Assembly (NCBI GenBank): GCA_035508595.1
Contig: DATJMR010000026.1
Span: 1 to 10,157, forward strand
DNA from: Dyella_B sp035508595
GTDB taxonomy: Bacteria > Pseudomonadota > Gammaproteobacteria > Xanthomonadales > Rhodanobacteraceae
Reading direction: 5' to 3'
DNA length: 10,157 nt
In this document: positions 1 to 6,878 of the stretch, piece after piece
How the letters are laid out: each line of letters begins with the position of its first letter
How positions within the stretch are numbered: the stretch's first letter is position 1
Program-made: the position numbers and the translations under genes
The notes under the pieces: model-generated
Told to the model about the DNA's origin: nothing
The model's input: the letters and a program-made list of their open reading frames with translations, nothing else
Database searches by the model: none

Positions 1-2
1 CC

Positions 3-1436
3 GGCGATCCGGCAACCCTGCTGCTCAATACCGTACTCGGTGCGGACAATTCGCCTTCCGACAAGCTGGTGATCAACGACGGTACCGGAAGCGGCAGCAC
101 GATCATTCATGTCGCCAACGCAGGTGGCGCGGGTGGACCGACAAACGTCAACGGCATTCTGCTTGTCGAAGCGACAAACGGCGCAACGATTGCACCCACT
201 GCGTTTTCATTGAACGGCGGTTCGATCGAAGCCGGTGCGTATACCTATTATCTGTTTGAGGGCGGCGTAACGCCGGGCACTTCGGATAACTGGTATTTGC
301 GTTCGAGCTTGCCGCCGGCACCGACACCAACCCCGACGCCGACGCCAACGCCGACGCCGACACCAACGCCAACGCCAACGCCAACGCCAACTTCCGAAAG
401 CGCCCCCATCGCCGCAGAAGGAACTCCACCTCTACCAACCGCCCTGCCTGCCGGATCACCGCCCACGCCGCTGTTCCGTCCGGAGGTCGCCATGGATTCG
501 GCGATACCGTCCGTAGCCCTGCAAATGGGGCTGACCCAACTGGGGACTTTCGATCAACGCCAAGGGAGCCAGCTGTTGCTCAACGGCGATGGATGGATGC
601 CGGCCGGATGGGTGCGCGTGCTAGGCACTCACAACAATCAGCAGCAAAGCGGCGGCGCGACGCCTCGGTTCGACGGCAACCTCGACGGTGCCCAGCTCGG
701 GCACGATATCTTTGTCCACGAGAACGAAAACGGCCAAAGCGATCACACAGGCCTCTTCGTCGGCTACGCGCATGCCAATGGTTCGGTATACGGCAATGTC
801 GACGGATTCGACGACGCACGCGCGGGTACTTTGCACAGCGATGGCGACAGCGTCGGTGCCTATTGGACGCATGTGACGCAAGCTCGCGCCTATATCGATC
901 TCGTGTTGATGGGCACGTGGTTCCACACGCATGTCGACTCGATTCAGAATTTTGAAAATGCGACGCGCGGCAGTTCGGTCAGCGCGTCGCTGGAGAGCGG
1001 CATACCGATCGCACTGACCTCGCACCTCGCCCTGGAACCGCAAGCGCAAGCGATCTTTCAACACATCACGACGGATGGTTTTCAGGATCCGGTCTCGGCC
1101 GTGGCCTTTCACTCCACCCATGCCGTGACCGGCCGCCTGGGGGGCCGGCTGCTTGGCCGCTTCTCGAACGAAACGCAGGCTTGGGAGCCTTATCTCAAGC
1201 TCAACCTGTGGCGCGACTTCCACCGTGACTACGACACGGTATTCGGGAGTGAAAACCTCATCCCCGCCAATCTCGCCAGCACCGCCATCGAGCTGGGCGC
1301 AGGTGCCAGCGCCACCTTGACGCCTCGCCTGAGTGTTTACGCAGATGCCAGTTACCTGCACAACATCGACCATCTCCACCGACGCGGCGCCACCGCGGAT
1401 TTGGGGCTGCGCCTGCTATGGGGCGGCCCCCACTAA
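3..1436 (+). CDS. Autotransporter (type Va secretion), C-terminal part; 5' end outside window
   Basis: The frame is open from the first bases of the window, so the gene starts upstream; 477 residues are visible. Residues 1 to about 105 look like the end of a pertactin-type passenger, including the LLLNTVLGADNSPSDKLVI stretch typical of autotransporter stems and an NWYLRS motif that usually marks the passenger/linker border. Residues 107-130 are a perfect (Pro-Thr)12 linker, followed by more Pro-rich sequence. From about residue 160 (FRPEVAMDSAIPSVALQMGL) to the end is the autotransporter beta-domain, about 300 residues with alternating amphipathic strands. By family knowledge, the barrel inserts in the outer membrane through the BAM machinery and delivers the passenger to the surface. 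The passenger's function cannot be read because most of it is outside the window. One oddity: the last aromatic residue (Trp) is followed by Gly-Gly-Pro-His rather than ending the protein. Identity as an autotransporter is firm; substrate or adhesin role is unknown. Confidence 0.92.
   Translation, partial: GDPATLLLNTVLGADNSPSDKLVINDGTGSGSTIIHVANAGGAGGPTNVNGILLVEATNGATIAPTAFSLNGGSIEAGAYTYYLFEGGVTPGTSDNWYLRSSLPPAPTPTPTPTPTPTPTPTPTPTPTPTSESAPIAAEGTPPLPTALPAGSPPTPLFRPEVAMDSAIPSVALQMGLTQLGTFDQRQGSQLLLNGDGWMPAGWVRVLGTHNNQQQSGGATPRFDGNLDGAQLGHDIFVHENENGQSDHTGLFVGYAHANGSVYGNVDGFDDARAGTLHSDGDSVGAYWTHVTQARAYIDLVLMGTWFHTHVDSIQNFENATRGSSVSASLESGIPIALTSHLALEPQAQAIFQHITTDGFQDPVSAVAFHSTHAVTGRLGGRLLGRFSNETQAWEPYLKLNLWRDFHRDYDTVFGSENLIPANLASTAIELGAGASATLTPRLSVYADASYLHNIDHLHRRGATADLGLRLLWGGPH
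321..392 (+). repeat. Hexanucleotide tandem repeat encoding (Pro-Thr)12
   Basis: Twelve consecutive in-frame 6-bp units of the form CCN-ACN encode Pro-Thr dipeptides in the linker between passenger and barrel. The units are mainly CCGACG and CCAACG, in runs: mixed at the 5' end and five uniform CCAACG units at positions 363-386+. Because the unit is a multiple of three, gain or loss of units would change linker length without a frameshift. Confidence 0.95.
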
Positions 1437-1456
1437 GGAAGCCATAAGTAAGCGGC

Positions 1457-1468
1457 GGCAAGCTTGCC
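1457..1468. repeat. 12-bp perfect palindrome in the gap before the beta-propeller gene
   Basis: GGCAAGCTTGCC is a perfect dyad in the 57-bp gap between the autotransporter stop and the ATG at 1494. It has no loop and no T-run, so it is a poor intrinsic terminator. It could be an operator half-site pair or chance. Confidence 0.4.
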
Positions 1469-1493
1469 AAACCATTCCCACCACGAGCCCCCT

Positions 1494-2525
1494 ATGTCTC
1501 GGCCACTAGTCACTGCAGTACTCGCATCCCTGGCCTGCCTTGCCGCGGCGCCAACCATGGCCGCCGATACCGCCGCATCGTCCATGGCGGTTACCCATCG
1601 TTTGAAGCTGGGCGGAACCGGCGGCTGGGACTATCTCAATTTCGACGCGCAACGCCGTCACTTGTTTGTGAGCCGCGGCGACCGCGTACTGGTCATCGAC
1701 GTTGATCAGGACAAGCAGATCGGCACCATTCCCAATACCGATGGCGTGCACGGCATTGCCATCGCGCAAGATCTGCATCGCGGCTTCACCAGTAACGGCA
1801 AGGCCGATGCGGTAACCGTGTTCGACTTGGATACGCTCAAAACCGTCGCCACCGTCAAAGGTACCGGACAAAAGCCCGATGCCATTCTGTATGACGACGC
1901 CTCGCATCACGTCATGACCTTCAACGGCAAAAGCGGCACCGTAAGCGTGATCGATCCGGCCAAGAATGCCGTGGTCGCCACCATCGCCCTGCCCGGCCGA
2001 CCCGAGTTCGCCGCCACCGACAGCGCCGGCCACGTCTACGTCAACCTCGAAGACAAATCCGAACTCGCACAAATCGACAGCCGCACCAACAAAGTGCTGA
2101 ATGTGTGGTCGCTCGCGCCGTGCGAATCGCCCAGCGGCTTGGCGATGGATGTGGCGCATCAGCGCTTGTTCTCCGTGTGCGACAACCAGGTCATGGCCGT
2201 GATGGACGCAACCAACGGCCACCACGTCGCAACGGTCGCCATCGGCGACGGTCCCGATGCCGTAACGTTCGATCCCACCGAAAACGTGGTGTACAGCTCC
2301 AACGGCGAAAGCGGCACGCTGACCGTGGTGCACGAAGACGACGCCGATCACTACCGCGTTGTCGCGAACGTAAAGACCCAAATGAGCGCACGCACGCAAG
2401 CGCTGGATACGCAGAAGCACCGCGTGTACCTGTCATCCGCGCAGCTCAGCGACAAAAAGAACGCAAAGGGTCGCCGCGAGGCCGTTCCCGATAGCTTTGC
2501 GATTTTGACCGTCGGCAAGCCGTAA
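1494..2525 (+). CDS. Exported YncE/YVTN-family beta-propeller protein
   Basis: The product is 343 residues. The frame also allows a TTG at 1464, but the ATG at 1494 is preferred because it places a clean Sec signal peptide at the N-terminus: Ser-Arg-Pro, a hydrophobic stretch LVTAVLASLACLAAAP, then a signal peptidase I site after residue 23 (TMA|AD). The mature protein is built of about seven repeated beta-propeller blades, visible as recurring units of the type 'VxVIDxxxxxxxxTIxxxxxPxxxAxxxxxxxxYVxN' (for example VLVIDVDQDKQIGTIPNTDGVHGIAIA and VSVIDPAKNAVVATIALPGRPEFAAT). Family members of the YncE/40-residue YVTN type are periplasmic or secreted, often of unknown ligand. Two cysteines lie in adjacent blades (CESP and SVCDN) and could form a disulfide. 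There is no strong Shine-Dalgarno sequence before the ATG. It lies on the same strand 57 bp after the autotransporter and could share its transcript, but no functional link is evident. Confidence 0.85.
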   Translation: MSRPLVTAVLASLACLAAAPTMAADTAASSMAVTHRLKLGGTGGWDYLNFDAQRRHLFVSRGDRVLVIDVDQDKQIGTIPNTDGVHGIAIAQDLHRGFTSNGKADAVTVFDLDTLKTVATVKGTGQKPDAILYDDASHHVMTFNGKSGTVSVIDPAKNAVVATIALPGRPEFAATDSAGHVYVNLEDKSELAQIDSRTNKVLNVWSLAPCESPSGLAMDVAHQRLFSVCDNQVMAVMDATNGHHVATVAIGDGPDAVTFDPTENVVYSSNGESGTLTVVHEDDADHYRVVANVKTQMSARTQALDTQKHRVYLSSAQLSDKKNAKGRREAVPDSFAILTVGKP

Positions 2526-2540
2526 TCCGGCTCACCGTAT

Positions 2541-2564
2541 CCCCTCTCTGCTAGCAGGGAGGGG
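2541..2564. terminator. Strong hairpin between convergent genes, likely shared terminator
   Basis: A 10-bp stem (CCCCTCTCTG pairing with CAGGGAGGGG, one G-U/T-G wobble) encloses a CTAG tetraloop. It starts 16 bp after the beta-propeller stop and ends 12 bp before the stop of the opposite-strand ORF at 2576. There is no T-run on either side, so it may act as a mRNA 3'-end stabiliser or a weak bidirectional terminator rather than a classical intrinsic terminator. Confidence 0.6.
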
Positions 2565-2575
2565 TGGCTTGCCGC

Positions 2576-2995
2576 TTAGGAGGATTTGCGCGGCTTGCTT
2601 CCCGCCGAACGTTTTCGGTCGCCCGGTGATGGCTCGGCGTCCTTCCTCGATGCCGAGCCCATGTATCCCACAAGCTTCTGACGCATCTCGTTGACCTGAC
2701 CGATGCGTCCCATCACATCGCCGTTCTCCTGAACAACCGAAACGGTCAGGAGACTGAAAAGGCTGATAAACCCGCGGTAGCTGTGCCACGCCCCGTTGGC
2801 GCGCACCATCAATACGCGCGGAGTCAGTTCGCGCGCCCCGTAACCGTCCGTGTCGATGATCATGACCAGGGGGATGCCGCTTTCGACGACCTGCGTAGCG
2901 AGCGGAGGAAATTGTTTGAAGTAGCGGCACATATCGATAAGCACCACACGGTCAATGTTATTTTCGCCAACCGCATTCGAAGGCCGGCCATCCAC
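2576..2995 (-). pseudogene. Truncated MurR/RpiR-family regulator: C-terminal SIS-domain half only
   Basis: The reading frame is 139 codons from a GTG at 2995; the frame is closed upstream by a stop at 3022-3020. From about residue 9 the protein resembles the second half of the SIS domain of MurR/RpiR regulators: a strand (DRVVLIDMC), a helix, a second strand (IPLVMIIDTDG), then LTPRVLMVRANG and a long helix ISLFSLLTVSVVQ. Full-length family members are about 280 residues, with an N-terminal helix-turn-helix (about 75 residues) and a complete sugar-phosphate-binding SIS domain; both the HTH and the first half of the SIS fold are missing. The C-terminus is a polar Lys/Arg/Ser tail. It begins 2 bp after the TAA of the second permease and has no convincing Shine-Dalgarno sequence, so if translated it would be by coupling. 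It could not bind DNA as the family does. I infer a decayed remnant left at a recombination junction; a small stand-alone protein cannot be excluded. The family call is from fold pattern, moderately sure. Confidence 0.55.
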
Positions 2996-2997
2996 CG

Positions 2998-3765
2998 TTA
3001 TGGGTAGTCGCGACGTTGGCTAATTTGAACCGCGAGGGCGATCAGCGCACCTGCGATCGCCAGCATTGAAGCCAGCAGCTCCCAAGGCAGCGGTCCCATC
3101 AGTACTGCGCTGCGCGCGTCGAAATACGGCATCGCCAAGCCGCTCATGATGTGGTGGACATTCAACGGATATCGGTTCAACGGCGGAAAGAGTGTCATGA
3201 TCGGATAGAAGATCATGAACACAAACGACGCAGCCAGCGCCGTAAATTCACCACTGAACAATGTCGACGCCAGAAACGCCACAGCGTAGAACACCGCACC
3301 GCCCGCAAGCCAGAACAGCGCGAAACGCACCATCTGCTCCAACGGATACGATACGTGCGCCCATGCCGAGCACACGGTCAGCAAAAGCATGGGCAGCGCC
3401 GACAACACCGCAACCTGCACCAACCCGAGCGTCGCCTGCACGGACATCAATCGTGCGCGGCTTGCGGGAAGCGCCAACGTAAATCCCACCGTTCGATGCA
3501 GACGCTCGCGTTGCAGGCCGCCCAGCGCAAGCACTATAACCAGGATGGTGAACAAACCGCGCGCGGTTCCCGCATAGATCAGCCGATAGATGTAACCCAC
3601 GTAAGGATCACCCGCAAACGGCGCGTTCGGCGCGAATACCTTCATCAGGCTGGCGCGGCAAAACACGCCGAACACGCAGATAGCGGTCAGCAATGCAACA
3701 CTGAGCACAAACCGTCCGCGACTCTCGCGCCAAGCCTTGAATAGTAAAGGCAAGATAGTGCTCAT
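2998..3765 (-). CDS. ABC-2 type transporter permease, second of a pair
   Basis: The product is 255 residues. The ATG at 3765-3763 is chosen over a longer in-frame opening (to 3849) because it overlaps the upstream gene's TGA in the arrangement TGATG, has an AGGG Shine-Dalgarno about 7 nt upstream, and gives an N-terminus (MSTILPLLFKAWRESRGRF) that aligns with the partner permease. Six hydrophobic segments are visible, at about 20-36, 68-82, 112-134, 146-170, 174-194 and 228-247, consistent with an ABC-2 membrane domain. A conserved cytosolic stretch IVLALGGLQRERLHRTVGFTLALPASRARL (about 77-106) is shared with the partner. It probably forms a heterodimeric pore with the product of 3765-4508, driven by the ATPase at 4508-5401. 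Substrate is unknown. It ends in RRDYP. Confidence 0.85.
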   Translation of the reverse strand: MSTILPLLFKAWRESRGRFVLSVALLTAICVFGVFCRASLMKVFAPNAPFAGDPYVGYIYRLIYAGTARGLFTILVIVLALGGLQRERLHRTVGFTLALPASRARLMSVQATLGLVQVAVLSALPMLLLTVCSAWAHVSYPLEQMVRFALFWLAGGAVFYAVAFLASTLFSGEFTALAASFVFMIFYPIMTLFPPLNRYPLNVHHIMSGLAMPYFDARSAVLMGPLPWELLASMLAIAGALIALAVQISQRRDYP

Positions 3766-4508
3766 CAAAAATCCCTGCGTACCACGATAGTGCCGGCCAC
3801 CCAAACCAGACCCAGCGCCACCAGCGCGTACAGGCCCAACGACAGCCAAGGCAGTGGGGCGGCAGAGAGGATTGGCGATGCCGCGCTTTGAGTGATCGAA
3901 AGTTGCGCGCCACGCATCGTCTCAATCACATCCAGCGCGGGATAGCGTTCCAACGGCGGCAGCTCGGCAATAGCCGAACACGCCAGCACGCCCGCCACCG
4001 AAGCAATCGCTGGCGAGTATGTTCCTGGCAAAATCACCGAGAACAAAAACGACATCGCAAAAACCACGATGCCGCAACCGGCCCACAACACGCTGAACAG
4101 CAAAGCGTGCGCGAACGGATAAGCTGCTCCGACAATTGGCGACAACAGCGGAATCAGCAGCGCGGGCAGCAATGCCAATATCGCAACCTGGACAAATCCC
4201 ATGGCAGCCCTGGCGAAAGTCAGCCGCCATCGACTGACCGGCAGCGACAACGTAAATCCCGCCGTGCCCTGCGCGCGCTCCTGCAACGCGCCGCCGAGCC
4301 CCAGCACGATCACCAGCAGAACAAATAAATCCAGCGCATTGGCCTTATAAATCGCGTTCCAAATGTAAAGCGCGTACGTCAACGGCTCATCGGCATGTGC
4401 ACGCACTTGCTTTTGCAGCAAGACCACCGCTCCACACATCCACAGCAACGCCACGGCACTGATGGCGAAGCGAATCCGACTCTCGCGCCACATCTTGTAC
4501 CAAAGCAT
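3765..4508 (-). CDS. ABC-2 type transporter permease, first of a pair
   Basis: The product is 247 residues, starting at the ATG at 4508-4506, which overlaps the ATPase stop by one base (TGATG). Upstream AAGGAA about 8 nt away is a plausible Shine-Dalgarno. Hydrophobic segments lie at about 14-32, 56-75, 101-122, 134-160, 166-181 and 220-242, giving six predicted membrane spans as in ABC-2 permeases. It is clearly paralogous to the second permease: shared WRESRxRF near the N-terminus, VIVLGLGGALQERAQGTAGFTLSLPVSRWRL, GFVQVAILALLP, PPLERYP and PLPW, and an Arg-Arg-Asp C-terminal end. The two genes look like an old tandem duplication that specialised as a heterodimer. There is no substrate-specific signature. 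Confidence 0.85.
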   Translation of the reverse strand: MLWYKMWRESRIRFAISAVALLWMCGAVVLLQKQVRAHADEPLTYALYIWNAIYKANALDLFVLLVIVLGLGGALQERAQGTAGFTLSLPVSRWRLTFARAAMGFVQVAILALLPALLIPLLSPIVGAAYPFAHALLFSVLWAGCGIVVFAMSFLFSVILPGTYSPAIASVAGVLACSAIAELPPLERYPALDVIETMRGAQLSITQSAASPILSAAPLPWLSLGLYALVALGLVWVAGTIVVRRDF

Positions 4509-5401
4509 CAGGACGTTTCCTTCACCACGTCGAGAAAGACATCGCGCAGATTCACGGGTGTCACGTGCACAGCGGCGTTGTGGGCGCGCGCATAGGCGAC
4601 AATGCCTTCGACGTTGGAACTGGCAAGCACTCTGGCCTGCCGCCCCGTGACCCGAGTCCGCTCCACTCCGGCGAGCGCGAATGCAGGCACCTGATCTTGC
4701 GTAGGAAATTCCATGTTGATGTTGCGATAGTTGTTCAACAGATCGCGGAGCAAGGCGCTCATCACCAGCTGCCCCCGATCGATCATCAGCACACGGTCGG
4801 CGATTCGCTCCACCTCGCTCAATTGATGCGATGAAAAGAAGATGCTGGTGCCGGCAGCGCGCACCTCTTGCAGGGTTTGTAGCAAATCTTCAATGGATAC
4901 CGGATCGAGCCCTTCCGAAGGCTCGTCGAGAATGATGAGCTCTGGCCGCCGCGCCAGCGCGAGCAACAACGCCAATTTGGTGCGCATGCCCTTGGAAATG
5001 GCCTTGACCTTGCGCCCGAGCGGCAACTGATATTCGCTCAGCAAACGCGCCTCGATCTCAGGCTTCCAGTCCGGGTAGAACGAGCGGGTAAAGCGGATAA
5101 GTTCGCCGACAGTCATATAACCGTACAAACCCTTGTCCTCGCCGATATAGGCGATGCGCCGACGAATTTCCAGACTCTGTGCGGGATCGGCGATGTCGTG
5201 TCCCAATACTCGCCCGGTACCCGCCGTTGGGCGAATCATGCCGAGCAGCATCTTGATCGTGGTGCTTTTGCCAGCACCGTTGCGGCCGAGGAATCCGGTG
5301 ATCTGCTGCCGCTCCACCGTCAGGCTCAGGTCGCGTACGGCTTCGACCTTGCCGTAGTGTTTGGTCAGCCCGTGAGTCTCAATTACCCGTTCGTGAGTCA
5401 T
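4508..5401 (-). CDS. ABC transporter ATP-binding protein (exporter type, YtrB/DrrA-like)
   Basis: The product is 297 residues. Motifs in order: Walker A GRNGAGKST (39-47); the Q-loop position carries IGED (Glu88) instead of the usual Gln; the signature is ISKGM (135-139) rather than LSGGQ, a variant familiar in YtrB-like ATPases; Walker B LIILDEP (155-161) with catalytic Glu160; D-loop GLDP (164-167); H-loop His192. The C-terminal ~100 residues form an accessory region. It is the cytosolic motor for the two downstream permeases. The start is the ATG at 5401, with a weak Shine-Dalgarno. The gene follows the sensor kinase after an 82-bp gap, long enough for an internal promoter (an AT-rich TTTAAT element lies at 5446-5441) but short enough for read-through. 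Family assignment is certain; the cargo (lipid, peptide or drug) is not predictable from this sequence. Confidence 0.92.
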   Translation of the reverse strand: MTHERVIETHGLTKHYGKVEAVRDLSLTVERQQITGFLGRNGAGKSTTIKMLLGMIRPTAGTGRVLGHDIADPAQSLEIRRRIAYIGEDKGLYGYMTVGELIRFTRSFYPDWKPEIEARLLSEYQLPLGRKVKAISKGMRTKLALLLALARRPELIILDEPSEGLDPVSIEDLLQTLQEVRAAGTSIFFSSHQLSEVERIADRVLMIDRGQLVMSALLRDLLNNYRNINMEFPTQDQVPAFALAGVERTRVTGRQARVLASSNVEGIVAYARAHNAAVHVTPVNLRDVFLDVVKETS

Positions 5402-5483
5402 TGCACTGAAGTCCGTCCCAGTCGATCGTCCGCCGAATCAATTAAATCACGTCCCTGGTGCCGCGGAGTTTTGAGCTGCCCCG

Positions 5484-6878
5484 CTACGCCGCATCGGGAA
5501 TCGCCACCCGCACTCGCAATCCGCGCCCGGAAGGCGCATCGAGCAATTCGATTGTCGCGCCATGCAATTGCGCGGCGCGCTGCACGATCGACAAACCCAA
5601 ACCGTAACCGTCGCCACTACTGGCGGCTTCGCGATGAAAACGCGCGAACACGGCGGCACGGCGTTCGACGGGGATGCCTGGACCGTTGTCGACGACTTCG
5701 ATAATGGCCGCGTCTTGAGACCGATACATCGCCAGCTGCACCTGGCCGCCCAACGGGACGTGGTGCATGGCGTTCTCGATGAGATTGCGCACTAATGCAG
5801 CTATCGCCGCTTCGTAACCTCTGATTTTCAACGTGTCGTTGTGTTCGGCGAATGCGAAATCCACGCCGCTTTCGCCAAGCAGCGGCGCCAGTTCGTCGAT
5901 CACGTTCATGGCCACGGCGATCAGATCCACGTCGGTGCGCTGGCCGGCCGCGGCACCGGCTTCCAATCGCGCCAGTGCAAGCAGTTGTTCGATACGTCGC
6001 GCCAGGCGTGCCAGGCCGGAATGCGCACTGGTCAAAGCGCTCCAGGCTTCGGGCGACACGTCGCTTGCTTTTACGCTGTCCAGGTGAATCATGGTCGATG
6101 CCAGCGGCGTGCGCAGTTCGTGCGCGACGTCCGCGCTGAAGCGGCGCTCGCGTTCCAACGCATCCTCCCAGCGTTCAAGCTGCGTATTCAGTGCATCGAC
6201 CACGGGCTGCAGTTCGCGCGGCGCATTGTCCAATTGAATCGGTTCGCGGCTACCTGGCGCACGCGATGCCAAGGCTTGCCGCAGGCGGTTGAGCGGGCGC
6301 AATCCGCGTTTGACGGCCCACCCCACCAGCAAGGCCAGCAAAGGCAGCCCCACCACTTGCGGCAAGCCCAGATCAAGCCACAAGGCATGCGTGATATCGC
6401 GCCGGCTGTCGTCGCGTTCACCCATGCGAATCACCACATTGTTGGTGTCGTCCACCAGGGTGAAAAGGCGCCAGCCGTAGCCGTCGAAAAAAATATTTTC
6501 AAAGCCGGATATGGGCGTGGACGGCAGCGGCAGCTGCGCGAAATTGGCCGTGGTCAGCCGCATGCGATTGTGCATGTCGAGCACTTGATAACCCACTTCC
6601 GCCTCGTACGTGCGCCCATGCATCAGCTGCTCCTCGGCCTTGCGACTGAGGATGGGTACCACCAGCGAACCTATTTCAGGCCGGTGCAACACATCGAGGC
6701 TGGCGTGTTGAATCATCACATCCAGCGTGCGCGCCGATTGCGCCAGGCGCCCATCGAGCAACTCCCGCGTTTCCTTCAACGAGCGGAAATAGCTGTACAA
6801 GCCGAGCGGCAAGAGCACGGCAATCAGTACGGCGATGATCATCCAGCGCAGGCGGCCGCTGAGACTCAGTGTCCTCAC
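5484..6878 (-). CDS. Two-component sensor histidine kinase, QseC/PmrB-like
   Basis: The product is 464 residues, from a GTG at 6878 that overlaps the response regulator's TGA by four bases (GTGA), with AAGGGA about 6 nt upstream. Architecture: TM1 about residues 13-31; a periplasmic region about 32-170 of the kind found in QseC/TctE-type kinases (2CSK_N-like: LLDGRLAQSARTLDVMI, then a GYQVLD...FDGYGWRLFTLVDD domain); TM2 about 172-190; a HAMP-like linker; H-box FSADVAHELRTPL with phospho-acceptor His253; N-box NLIENAMHH (365-373); G1 DNGPGIP (397-403); G2 GYGLGLSI (424-431). All catalytic motifs are intact. By family knowledge it autophosphorylates on His253 and passes the phosphate to its operon partner. 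The signal is unknown; QseC and PmrB relatives respond to catechol/quinone-like signals, metals or antimicrobial peptides, and this cannot be resolved here. Confidence 0.93.
   Translation of the reverse strand: MRTLSLSGRLRWMIIAVLIAVLLPLGLYSYFRSLKETRELLDGRLAQSARTLDVMIQHASLDVLHRPEIGSLVVPILSRKAEEQLMHGRTYEAEVGYQVLDMHNRMRLTTANFAQLPLPSTPISGFENIFFDGYGWRLFTLVDDTNNVVIRMGERDDSRRDITHALWLDLGLPQVVGLPLLALLVGWAVKRGLRPLNRLRQALASRAPGSREPIQLDNAPRELQPVVDALNTQLERWEDALERERRFSADVAHELRTPLASTMIHLDSVKASDVSPEAWSALTSAHSGLARLARRIEQLLALARLEAGAAAGQRTDVDLIAVAMNVIDELAPLLGESGVDFAFAEHNDTLKIRGYEAAIAALVRNLIENAMHHVPLGGQVQLAMYRSQDAAIIEVVDNGPGIPVERRAAVFARFHREAASSGDGYGLGLSIVQRAAQLHGATIELLDAPSGRGLRVRVAIPDAA

Noticed and set aside
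1524..1541. Possible lipobox around Cys15 of the beta-propeller signal peptide
   Set aside because: The residues before Cys are Ser-Leu-Ala, which lacks Leu at -3, while a good signal peptidase I site lies after residue 23.
1506..2420. 304-codon minus-strand open frame opposite the beta-propeller gene
   Set aside because: The opposite strand encodes a clear signal peptide and repeated propeller blades; the minus frame shows only low-complexity Gly/Val/His composition.
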